Below, piece after piece: positions 1 through 5,476 of a stretch of 5,600 bases of DNA (position 1 is the first letter of the stretch; every line of letters starts with the position of its first letter). Under the pieces are notes generated by a model. The model was not told the origin of the DNA, did no database searches, and was given only the letters and a program-made list of their open reading frames with translations. The stretch covers positions 1 to 5,600 of the forward strand of contig RGTE01000071.1 in the NCBI GenBank assembly GCA_010025475.1, given 5' to 3'. Source of the DNA: Verrucomicrobiota bacterium. Lineage in GTDB: Bacteria; Verrucomicrobiota; Verrucomicrobiia; Methylacidiphilales; Verrucolacustridaceae. A program made the translations under genes and the position numbers.

Positions 1-2
1 GA

Positions 3-134
3 GGCCGGGGTTCCCGTGGAAGCCCGGCGATAAGTTTGAGGGTTGGAAAATCAAATGGTGCAGGGATTCGTTTTTACCGGAGACTGGGCTTTCGCCCTCG
101 CACCGGGTTTCTGGTGATGGATCGGAAAAAATAG
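3..134 (+). CDS. GNAT-family N-acetyltransferase, C-terminal part (5' end outside window)
   Basis: This reading frame enters from the left edge and ends at TAG (132-134), giving 43 residues. The visible peptide contains ISLRVGKSNGAGIRFYRRLGF. This matches the end of the GNAT fold: a beta strand (SLRV), an asparagine followed by small residues, then the helix and FYRRLGF motif that helps bind acetyl-CoA. A short basic tail ending MDRKK follows. GNAT enzymes transfer an acyl group from acyl-CoA to an amine. The substrate-binding part and acetyl-CoA pyrophosphate loop lie outside the window, so the substrate is unknown. The gene converges on the ABC transporter gene. The other two + frames here either stop early or show no family motif. 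Recognition rests on this short motif only. Confidence 0.68.
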   Translation, partial: GRGSRGSPAISLRVGKSNGAGIRFYRRLGFRPRTGFLVMDRKK

Positions 135-155
135 GGGCCGCGCCGAATTCGGCCC
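126..155 (-). terminator. Intrinsic terminator of the ABC exporter gene
   Basis: Read on the minus strand, 17 bases past the exporter's TGA stop, GGGCCG (155-150) pairs with CGGCCC (140-135) across a 9-base loop. After three further bases comes a run of six T (131-126). A GC-rich stem followed by a U tract is the classic Rho-independent layout in the direction of the exporter. The core also contains the 12-bp palindrome GCCGAATTCGGC (142-153), an alternative pairing. The + strand has no T run after the stem, so it is not obviously a terminator for the acetyltransferase. Confidence 0.7.
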
Positions 156-171
156 AACGGCACAAGGGCGA

Positions 172-1947
172 TCAGCCTTGTTGAAAGAGGCCTTCGATGG
201 TCTGGATTTCGCCGTGTTCGGACTGGATCGACCAGAGCCTGGCGTAAAGACCCCCGTCTTTCAGCAAAGCCTGATGTGTGCCGAGTTCCACGATCCTTCC
301 GTTTTCCACCACGGCGATCGCATCAGCCTTCCGGACGGTGGAAAGCCGGTGGGCGACAATCAGACTGGTCCGGTGCGCCAACAAATGCTCCAGCGCCAAC
401 TGAATTTGTTTTTCCGTGGCAGTATCCACGCTGGCCGTCGCCTCATCCAAAATGAGGACAGGGGGATCCTTTAAAAGGGCGCGGGCAATGGAAAGCCTCT
501 GGCGTTCCCCGGCGCTCAAGCGAACCCCCCGTTCGCCCACCTTGGAGTTCCAGCCGTCAGGCAGGGCTTGAACAAAGTCCCAGGCACAGGCCGCCTTCAG
601 AACACGCTCGAGATCCGGCTCGGTGGCGCCGGTCCGGCCGAGTTCAAGATTCTCCCGGACCGTCGCCTGAAAAAGAAATGGTTCCTGGGTAACCACTCCC
701 ACCTCCCGGCGAACCTCTTCCAACGGGATGCGTTGAAGCGAAACCCCGTCGAGCAGAACCTCGCCCGAGGAGGGGTCGTGAAAACGGGCCAGCAAGGTGG
801 CCAAGGTGGTCTTGCCGGCTCCGGTGGGACCCACCAAGGCAAGGCTGGTCCCGCGCGGAATGGTAAGGTCGATTCCGTGTAAAACCTCGCGCCCCGAGCG
901 GTAGGAAAAATGGATGTTTTGGAAGCGCACCTCCCGGGCCGGGCCTTGCCGCGGAGGCAGGCTTTGCGAGGGCAGGGAAGGGCTGTGACCGGGCTCGGGT
1001 TCGGAGTCGAGAATCGCAAAGACCCTCTCGCCGGCCGCGCGGCCGGCCTGAATCAGCTGGTTCAGGCTGTGGAGCCGGGTAACCGGCTCGTAAAACATGC
1101 CGACATAGAGGAGAAAGGCGACGAGCTCGCCGATGGCCATTTTCCCGTCCAACACCGCGTGGCCTCCGAACCAAAGAACCAGACACGTTCCCGCCGCGGC
1201 GAGAAATGCCATCGAGGGGTTGTAGATGGCCCAGGCCCTCATGATTTTCAGGGAGGCAACCCTGACATCCTGGGCAGCCTTCTCAAAACGCGCGGCACCC
1301 TCTGTGAGCCAACTGTAGGTTTTGATCTGCCGGATGCCCTGCAGGTGATCCATGAGAAGAGAGTTCAGTGCCGAGGAGGCCTTTCGCTGGACACGGTAAC
1401 GCGGATGGGCGGTGACCGTGTAATAAAGGGCACCCGCGGCGAGGAAGGGAATGGGGGCCAAGGACCAGGCGGCGAGATGGGGATCGAGGCGGAACAGGAT
1501 GATCCCGACCCCGATGATTTGAATCAGCGCAACCAGACCCTGCTCGACGCCATCGATCAGCATCCGTTCCATGTTCATGACGTCCTCGCTGACGCGGGTG
1601 AGCAGGTCCCCGCTGGAGCGGTGGTCGTACCAGGAAACCGGCAACCGCTGGAAGGCGCCGTACAGATCCCGCCGGAGGTCAAGGATCACCCGTTGCTCAA
1701 AGGAATTATTGAGACAGATGCGGAGCGCGTTGAGCCCATCCCGGCCAAGAAAAACCAGGGCAAGGAGCCCAATCAACCAACCCAGCTGGTCACCGCGGCC
1801 TTTGGCAATGACCTCATCGATCAGGTAACCGGTCAGGCGGGGATAGACGAGCCCCAACACCGTGGAGAACAGTGCGGCGGAAAGAGTGCCGGCAGCAAAA
1901 CCGGGGTATTTGCGGAGATATCCGGCGATGCGTAGAGCGACGGGCAT
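172..1947 (-). CDS. ABC exporter half-transporter (fused permease and ATPase, MsbA/BmrA type)
   Basis: This 591-residue protein has the length and order of type IV ABC exporters, a membrane domain followed by one ATPase domain. It should work as a homodimer or heterodimer in the inner membrane. Six hydrophobic segments lie near residues 17-43, 55-75, 137-152, 158-179, 244-266 and 272-290. A cytoplasmic coupling region around residues 103-127 contains WYDHRSSGDLLTRVSEDV. In the ATPase domain I see the A-loop Tyr349, Walker A GPTGAGKT (373-380), Q-loop Gln421, signature LSAGERQ (477-483, a variant of LSGGQ), Walker B VLILDE (497-502) with catalytic Glu502, and H-loop His533. All catalytic residues are present, so it should hydrolyse ATP. 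The ATG start has a close GGAG (2 bases away), and the N-terminus matches the family. The substrate cannot be read from the sequence: lipid, peptide or drug are all possible. It lies 65 bp downstream of bioB on the same strand, so readthrough is possible, with a hairpin between them. Confidence 0.95.
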   Translation of the reverse strand: MPVALRIAGYLRKYPGFAAGTLSAALFSTVLGLVYPRLTGYLIDEVIAKGRGDQLGWLIGLLALVFLGRDGLNALRICLNNSFEQRVILDLRRDLYGAFQRLPVSWYDHRSSGDLLTRVSEDVMNMERMLIDGVEQGLVALIQIIGVGIILFRLDPHLAAWSLAPIPFLAAGALYYTVTAHPRYRVQRKASSALNSLLMDHLQGIRQIKTYSWLTEGAARFEKAAQDVRVASLKIMRAWAIYNPSMAFLAAAGTCLVLWFGGHAVLDGKMAIGELVAFLLYVGMFYEPVTRLHSLNQLIQAGRAAGERVFAILDSEPEPGHSPSLPSQSLPPRQGPAREVRFQNIHFSYRSGREVLHGIDLTIPRGTSLALVGPTGAGKTTLATLLARFHDPSSGEVLLDGVSLQRIPLEEVRREVGVVTQEPFLFQATVRENLELGRTGATEPDLERVLKAACAWDFVQALPDGWNSKVGERGVRLSAGERQRLSIARALLKDPPVLILDEATASVDTATEKQIQLALEHLLAHRTSLIVAHRLSTVRKADAIAVVENGRIVELGTHQALLKDGGLYARLWSIQSEHGEIQTIEGLFQQG

Positions 1948-1964
1948 GGCTCCAAAGAATACAT

Positions 1965-2006
1965 TTTTTGGCGACCACGCATACCCCGATGCGTGCCGGC
2001 CAAAAA
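1965..2006. repeat. Interrupted inverted repeat in the bioB-exporter gap
   Basis: The outer arms are TTTTTGGC (1965-1972) and GCCAAAAA (1999-2006), and the inner arms are CACGCAT (1976-1982) and ATGCGTG (1989-1995). Three unpaired bases separate outer from inner arms on each side, and the loop is 6 bases. This gives 15 complementary pairs arranged symmetrically. It lies between the bioB TAA and the exporter ATG, so the exporter leader RNA could fold into it. On both strands the T run is on the 5' side of the stem and the A run on the 3' side. That is the reverse of an intrinsic terminator. It could be a protein-binding site, an RNA processing or stability hairpin, or a dispersed repeat. Confidence 0.6.
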
Positions 2007-2012
2007 CAAGAT

Positions 2013-2981
2013 TTAGGAGGCCGCGGCTAGCCCGAGCATCTTCAGCAAGGCCCGATCTTCAGACTCCTCGGGATTTGGCGCGGTGAGAAGCTTGTCGCCA
2101 AAGAAAATCGAGTTCGCGCCAGCAAAGAAACAGAGCGCCTGCGCCTCGCGGGTGAGGGCGGTGCGCCCGGCGCTCAAACGGACCCGTGTGCGGGGCAGGG
2201 CGATCCGGGTGGTGGCGATGAGGCGCACCAACTCAAACACATCGATCGGTTTCTGGCCGGCAAGGGGGGTTCCCTCCTGGGGCATCAGGCAGTTGATCGG
2301 CACGCTCTCGGGGGACGGATCGAAGCCGCAGAGCACCTCCAACATTTTCAGCCGGTCGTCCTCGCTTTCCCCCATGCCGAGGATGCCGCCGCAGCAAACC
2401 GCCATGCCGGCTTTCTGGACCGAGCGGATCGTGCGGAGCCGGTCTTCAAAAGAATGAGTGGTGACGATGTTCCGGTAATGCTCGGGGGAGGTGTCGAGAT
2501 TGTGGTTGTAAGCGGTGACTCCGGCATCCTTCAGCTGGCGGGCGGCCTCGTCGGACAACTGCCCCAGGGTCACACACACTTCCATGCCCAGTTTTTTTAC
2601 GTCCCGGACAATCTCGAGGACGGATTCAAACTTGGCCTCGCCCTCACGAACCCCTTTCCAGGCGGCCCCCATGCAGAAGCGGTCGGCACCGGCAGCCTTG
2701 GCCTGCTGCGCCTCGGCCATGACGGCCTCGCGGTCCATCAACCGCTCCGCCCTCACCCCGGTGTCATAACGGGAGCTCTGGGCACAGTAGGCACAGTCCT
2801 CGCTGCATCCCCCCGTTTTGATGCTGAGCAGCCGGCAAAGTTGAACTCCCTCCTTCTCTCTCCAGTGGGCCCGATGGGTTTCCCTGGCCTGTTCCAACAA
2901 GTCAAAGAGGGACTGGCGATAAACGCCGGAGAGCTCGGGAAAGGTTTTCGGGGTTGCCGTCCTTTGCAACATCGAAACCAT
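2013..2981 (-). CDS. bioB: Biotin synthase (radical SAM)
   Basis: BioB inserts sulfur into dethiobiotin to form biotin, the last step of the pathway, in the cytosol. In residue numbers of the longest frame (TTG at 3008), the radical-SAM cysteines are Cys68, Cys72 and Cys75 within GGCSEDCAYCAQ, which bind the 4Fe-4S cluster. The ligands of the sulfur-donating 2Fe-2S cluster are also present: Cys112 (FCMGAAW), Cys145 (EVCVTLG), Cys205 (VCCGGI) and Arg277 (VRLSAGR). They correspond to E. coli Cys97, Cys128, Cys188 and Arg260. YNHNLDTS (167-174) and the C-terminal FAGANSIFFGDKLLTAPNPEE are further hallmarks. The start is uncertain. ATG at 2981 gives 322 residues, ATG at 2972 gives 319 and TTG at 3008 gives 331. 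None has a good ribosome binding site. I prefer an ATG because family members have a short N-terminus before the cluster motif. No other biotin genes are in the window. It is divergent from the thioredoxin-like gene. Confidence 0.96.
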   Translation of the reverse strand: MVSMLQRTATPKTFPELSGVYRQSLFDLLEQARETHRAHWREKEGVQLCRLLSIKTGGCSEDCAYCAQSSRYDTGVRAERLMDREAVMAEAQQAKAAGADRFCMGAAWKGVREGEAKFESVLEIVRDVKKLGMEVCVTLGQLSDEAARQLKDAGVTAYNHNLDTSPEHYRNIVTTHSFEDRLRTIRSVQKAGMAVCCGGILGMGESEDDRLKMLEVLCGFDPSPESVPINCLMPQEGTPLAGQKPIDVFELVRLIATTRIALPRTRVRLSAGRTALTREAQALCFFAGANSIFFGDKLLTAPNPEESEDRALLKMLGLAAAS

Positions 2982-3032
2982 CGTGGCAAGGGCAGGAGGT
3001 AAGGTCAAAAACCGATTGCATGCGGCAAGCGA

Positions 3033-3040
3033 AGGGGGAG
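3033..3040 (+). promoter_or_regulatory. Ribosome binding site deciding the thioredoxin-like gene start
   Basis: AGGGGGAG lies 9 bases before the ATG at 3050. It supports that start, rather than the upstream in-frame ATG at 2954, which would overlap bioB and place 32 extra hydrophilic residues before the signal peptide. Confidence 0.65.
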
Positions 3041-3049
3041 CATTTCATC

Positions 3050-3556
3050 ATGAACAAACCCCTCCTTGCTCTCCTCCTTGGGATATCCATCCCATTATCA
3101 ACCTCCACCCTCCGGGCTGATTTCTTTGGGGATCTGGCACCGAACCTGATCCGGGCGAAGGACGGAAAAGCCGAGCCCTTCAAGGCGGGAGAGAAAACGA
3201 AGTTCACCGCCATCTACTACTCCGCCCACTGGTGCCCACCCTGCCGGGCTTTCACCCCCAAGCTGGTGGAGTGGTACAAGAGCTTCAAACCCAAGCACGC
3301 CAACTTCGAGTTGGTGTTTGCCAGTTCGGACAAGGACGAGGCTGCCATGCTGGAGTATATGAAGGAGACGGGGATGCCTTGGCCGGCGGTGAAGTTTGGT
3401 GAAAAAAAGGCCGTTGGCTTGGACAAATATGCGGCCGGTGGAATTCCTTATTTGGTACTGATCGACGAGAACGGTAAAAATCTGACCGGTAAAGAGGGGA
3501 ATGGTTGGCAGCCGCCGACCGGGGTGCTGAAGAAAATCGAGGAGTTGGTCAAGTAA
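3050..3556 (+). CDS. Exported thioredoxin-like protein, nucleoredoxin/tryparedoxin type
   Basis: This 168-residue protein begins with a Sec signal peptide: MNK, a hydrophobic stretch (LLALLLGISI), then a likely cleavage after LRA (residue 23). The mature part is one thioredoxin fold. The redox motif WCPPC has Cys62 and Cys65, followed by RAFTPKLVEWY, and the cis-proline is Pro133 in GGIPYLVLID. The segment FELVFASSDKDEAAMLEYMKETGMPWPAV (86-114), here described by position and key residues, has the pattern of the nucleoredoxin/tryparedoxin branch rather than classical TrxA. Its expected role is thiol-disulfide exchange outside the cytoplasmic membrane. The partner is unknown, and no DsbD or CcdA is nearby. 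The start is set by the AGGGGGAG site and the signal peptide. Its TAA stop shares a base with the ATG of the next gene, so the two are almost certainly one operon and translationally coupled. Spacing to divergent bioB is about 68 bp, so a promoter must lie there or within bioB. I could not identify one. Confidence 0.9.
   Translation: MNKPLLALLLGISIPLSTSTLRADFFGDLAPNLIRAKDGKAEPFKAGEKTKFTAIYYSAHWCPPCRAFTPKLVEWYKSFKPKHANFELVFASSDKDEAAMLEYMKETGMPWPAVKFGEKKAVGLDKYAAGGIPYLVLIDENGKNLTGKEGNGWQPPTGVLKKIEELVK
3539..3544 (+). promoter_or_regulatory. Ribosome binding site for the small exported protein, inside the thioredoxin-like gene
   Basis: GAGGAG sits 11 bases before the ATG at 3556, within the last codons of the upstream gene. 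With the TAATG overlap it supports coupled re-initiation at 3556 rather than the longer in-frame start at 3505. Confidence 0.5.
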
Positions 3557-3840
3557 TGCAAAAAGCTGGGCCCATTCTTTTGGCCGTATTTCTTGCCGCT
3601 CTCGAGGCCGGGATGGCGGAAAGCTACGAAGAGTACGTGGCCCGGCACAAGCGCGTGCAGAAGATGATGAATCCGATGAACGTGCCGGTCGCGAACGTCC
3701 TCAATGACGCTTGGGCGGAAAATCCGGAATATGCCAACCCAAAGGACAAGCCTGCTCCCAAAAAGGGCCCGGCCGTTTTTTACATCAAATCCTCCCGGGA
3801 CGGATGCGGACAGCTGACCTACCCGTTCGGAAACAAGTAG
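3556..3840 (+). CDS. Small exported protein of unknown function
   Basis: This is a 94-residue protein that I do not recognise. Residues 1-21 look like a Sec signal peptide: MQK, the hydrophobic stretch PILLAVFLAALEAG, and a likely cleavage after GMA. The mature part would be about 73 residues. It starts with an acidic-to-basic helix-like stretch (ESYEEYVARHKRVQKMM). A central segment, VANVLNDAWAENPEYANPKD, is followed by a lysine/proline-rich linker (KPAPKK) and a C-terminal FYIKSSRDGCGQLTYPFG. A single cysteine, Cys84, would be the only thiol in the mature protein. The ATG overlaps the stop of the thioredoxin-like gene by one base. The coupling, the shared export signal and the lone cysteine make it a candidate partner or substrate of that protein, which is inference. 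The longer start at 3505 would bury the signal peptide behind 17 hydrophilic residues, so I rejected it. Confidence 0.72.
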   Translation: MQKAGPILLAVFLAALEAGMAESYEEYVARHKRVQKMMNPMNVPVANVLNDAWAENPEYANPKDKPAPKKGPAVFYIKSSRDGCGQLTYPFGNK

Positions 3841-3858
3841 GAGAGGTTGGAAAGCCCC

Positions 3859-3911
3859 GGTAGGGGCGCTTGTCCCAGGCGCCCGATGGGACAAAGAATT
3901 TTGGCCCTACC
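3859..3911. repeat. Compact palindromic element with nested and interleaved inverted repeats
   Basis: The ends of this 53-bp stretch are perfect inverted repeats, GGTAGGG (3859-3865) and CCCTACC (3905-3911). Inside are two more pairs whose arms alternate: GGGCGC (3864-3869) with GCGCCC (3879-3884), and TTGTCCCA (3870-3877) with TGGGACAA (3887-3894). The two inner stems cannot easily form together, so the element can switch between two hairpins. It lies between the converging ends of the small exported protein gene and the deacetylase gene, a usual place for REP-like elements. The second hairpin is followed by a weak T run (3899-3902), so it may also help end + strand transcription. Copy number in the genome cannot be judged here. 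Confidence 0.6.
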
Positions 3912-3953
3912 AACGTACCATCGGATGACCGGGACGGTTATCCCTACCAAAGA

Positions 3954-4697
3954 CTAAAGCCCCAGATAGCCGGCGATGGTGCGGAATTCCAAGATTTCCA
4001 TCCGTTCCACTCGTCGTTTCCGGCTGCGGCGGCGAATCCAAAGCGGGATTTCCTTCTCCTTCAGCTCCGACAACTCCCACGGATGAAAGTAGAGCGTCAG
4101 CAGGCCATCCCAGGCCAACAGGATCCGGCAGGCAGCCAGGTAAAGGGGCAGGGGCAGAAGATGAAAACTGGCCCAAAAAAGCGGGAAGCGCACCAAGGGT
4201 AGAACCGACGCCGGCACCTCCCAGATACCGGATGATTCATGCGGCTTCCTTGGTTGGGACAGGCGGCAACACCGACCAGGAACCAGAGCCGGGTTCGAAG
4301 AGGCATCGTAGCGATAACCGGCCGCCGCGACTTCGACCAGAGAGACCGGCCGAAGCCGAGGCGAGCGGAACCCAAGAGCCTCCCGGCCAGCCAGCTCAGA
4401 AATGCGTCGGCGGCTTTGTTCCAGTTTTAGATCCGCGCCCTTTTCATGAGACCAACCATGGGAAGCAATTTCATGACCCCGCGCCAAGGTTTGCTTCAAG
4501 AGCCCCGGCGCGGCCTCGGCCAACCGTGCGGTCGCGAAAACCGTGTTCGGAGTCTTCCAGCGAGCGGAGGTCTCCAGCCACTCGCTCCAAATTTCCCTTC
4601 CCCGGGCCAAGCCGCCATCCGGAAAAGGGAGGGCCCCGAAATCGGCGGGTGCATCGTACTCCTCCACGTCCCACGTGAGGAGGATGGCGCGCTTCAC
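3954..4697 (-). CDS. Polysaccharide deacetylase (CE4 / NodB-like, DVEE type)
   Basis: This 247-residue protein of the carbohydrate esterase 4 superfamily removes acyl groups from amino sugars using a bound metal. I see motif 1 LTWDVEEYD, with candidate catalytic Asp10 and metal-site Glu12. Motif 2 is GHEIASHGWSHE (74-85), with metal ligands His80 and His84. Motif 3 is FRSPRLRP (110-117), then GYRYDASSNP (127-136), and FHPWEL (204-209) carries the distal histidine. The DVEE form and the FHPWEL ending resemble the PuuE/HpPgdA-like branch and exosortase-associated deacetylases rather than the TFDDG branch. No signal peptide is seen, so it should act in the cytoplasm or at the inner face of the membrane. 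Residues 164-195 are hydrophobic but resemble the variable segment of this branch. It starts with GTG, overlaps the glycosyltransferase stop (GTGA) and has no clear ribosome binding site, so it probably depends on coupled translation. The true substrate is unknown. Confidence 0.87.
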   Translation of the reverse strand: MKRAILLTWDVEEYDAPADFGALPFPDGGLARGREIWSEWLETSARWKTPNTVFATARLAEAAPGLLKQTLARGHEIASHGWSHEKGADLKLEQSRRRISELAGREALGFRSPRLRPVSLVEVAAAGYRYDASSNPALVPGRCCRLSQPRKPHESSGIWEVPASVLPLVRFPLFWASFHLLPLPLYLAACRILLAWDGLLTLYFHPWELSELKEKEIPLWIRRRSRKRRVERMEILEFRTIAGYLGL

Positions 4698-5446
4698 GAA
4701 TGCCGATACTGACCAGTCCAGGACCAGAAACGAATCCGCAAAAAATCCAAAAGGCAGCGCAGGGTATCCAGGGTCAGTTTCACCTGGGAGGTTTTGTAGC
4801 TGTGAAGACCGGAAACCCGCGCGGGGATCTGCCCCACCTTCAGTCCCAGCTTGCGGGCGAGATAGAGAAGCTCCGCATCAAAGGCAAAATCTCCGAGTTT
4901 TTGGCTGGAAAACAGTTTTTGTCCGGCGGCACGGCGGAAGCCCTTCAAGCCGGCTTGGGTATCCGGATAATTGAATCCAAGCCAGACACAAGCCAGACGG
5001 TTGAAACCCCAGCCGAGGAACGCCCGACGGGCCGGAAGTCCGCCATCGGGTTGAGCCGCCATGGAGCGGGAGCCGATGACCACATCGTGCTCACGGAGAG
5101 CTTTCACCATCGGGGTTAGGTGGTGGAAATCGTAAGCCAAATCCCCGTCCATGAAGACCCAGAAATCCTGCCGCCCTCCGGTCAACCCCAGGCGAACCGC
5201 CCTTCCTTTGCCACCGTTTTGGGGCAGGGCCATAACCGAGGCGTTCTTTACCCCCCGGAGAGCCCGACGAAAAGCCTCTGCCGTGCCGTCATCGGACCCA
5301 TCATCCACCACGCGGAGGGAAACATGACGGTTTTTGCCCAAAAAGACCCGAATGGCCCGGCCAACACGGGGAGCCTGTGCAACCTCGTTATGCACAGGCA
5401 AGACCAAGAGAACGGAGGGGGGTTTTTCCTTTTTCCGCCGAACCAC
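4694..5446 (-). CDS. Family 2 glycosyltransferase, Alg5/DPM (polyprenyl-phosphate sugar transferase) type
   Basis: This 250-residue GT-A fold enzyme has PVHNE (17-21), VVDDGSDDGT (46-55) for nucleotide binding, NGGKGRAVRLG (77-87), the metal-binding DGD (Asp100-Gly-Asp102) in FMDGDLAYD, and GSR (125-127). DTQAGLKGF (162-170) and FAFDAELL (187-194) follow and are typical of dolichyl-phosphate glucose/mannose synthase-like enzymes. By family it should transfer a sugar from a nucleotide donor to undecaprenyl phosphate or a similar lipid on the cytoplasmic side. Unlike ArnC or GtrB it lacks C-terminal transmembrane helices, since the protein ends shortly after the catalytic domain. That makes it soluble or peripheral. 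The GTG start follows an A8 tract and has no ribosome site at normal spacing: GGGGGG lies 21 bases upstream. An upstream gene stops 30 bp away in the same frame. Donor sugar and acceptor cannot be told from sequence. Confidence 0.9.
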   Translation of the reverse strand: MVRRKKEKPPSVLLVLPVHNEVAQAPRVGRAIRVFLGKNRHVSLRVVDDGSDDGTAEAFRRALRGVKNASVMALPQNGGKGRAVRLGLTGGRQDFWVFMDGDLAYDFHHLTPMVKALREHDVVIGSRSMAAQPDGGLPARRAFLGWGFNRLACVWLGFNYPDTQAGLKGFRRAAGQKLFSSQKLGDFAFDAELLYLARKLGLKVGQIPARVSGLHSYKTSQVKLTLDTLRCLLDFLRIRFWSWTGQYRHS

Positions 5447-5454
5447 ACTTTTTT

Positions 5455-5466
5455 TTAATCGATTAA
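5455..5466. promoter_or_regulatory. 12-bp perfect palindrome just upstream of the glycosyltransferase
   Basis: TTAATCGATTAA is a perfect palindrome in the 30-bp gap before the glycosyltransferase start. On the minus strand it runs into an eight-A tract ending two bases before the GTG. Its AT-rich make-up stands out in a GC-rich window. It could be an operator half-site pair, part of a -10 region, or simply a leader sequence that keeps the start codon unstructured. No regulator is encoded nearby to assign it to. Confidence 0.3.
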
Positions 5467-5476
5467 TCCCCCCAAA

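Noticed and set aside
2..183. Second open frame on the + strand at the left edge
   Set aside because: It shows no family pattern and overlaps the frame with the GNAT motif. It also runs across the exporter terminator into the exporter gene.
910..1935. Long open frame of 341 codons on the + strand, antisense to the ABC exporter gene
   Set aside because: Its product has no recognisable motif and is rich in Gly, Asp, Gln and Arg. The opposite strand carries an unambiguous ABC exporter. High GC content commonly opens antisense frames.
1965..2006. Intrinsic terminator for bioB
   Set aside because: The stem is good, but the T run is upstream of it and the A run downstream on both strands, the reverse of a terminator.
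2454..3002. Open frame of 182 codons on the + strand, antisense to bioB
   Set aside because: It has no family motif and no ribosome site, and it mirrors the strongly supported biotin synthase gene.
2982..3049. Sigma-70 promoter for bioB (TTGCCG or TTGACC as -35)
   Set aside because: Neither candidate has a -10 element close to TATAAT at 17 bp, and one would place the transcription start inside the gene.
3864..3894. H-type pseudoknot from the two interleaved stems
   Set aside because: The arm order fits a pseudoknot, but the connecting loops would be 0, 1 and 2 bases. That is too short to cross stems of 6 and 8 pairs, so alternative hairpins are more likely.
4232..4712. Several + strand open frames over the deacetylase gene
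   Set aside because: They are Arg/Pro-rich products without motifs, shadows of the CE4 gene on the other strand.
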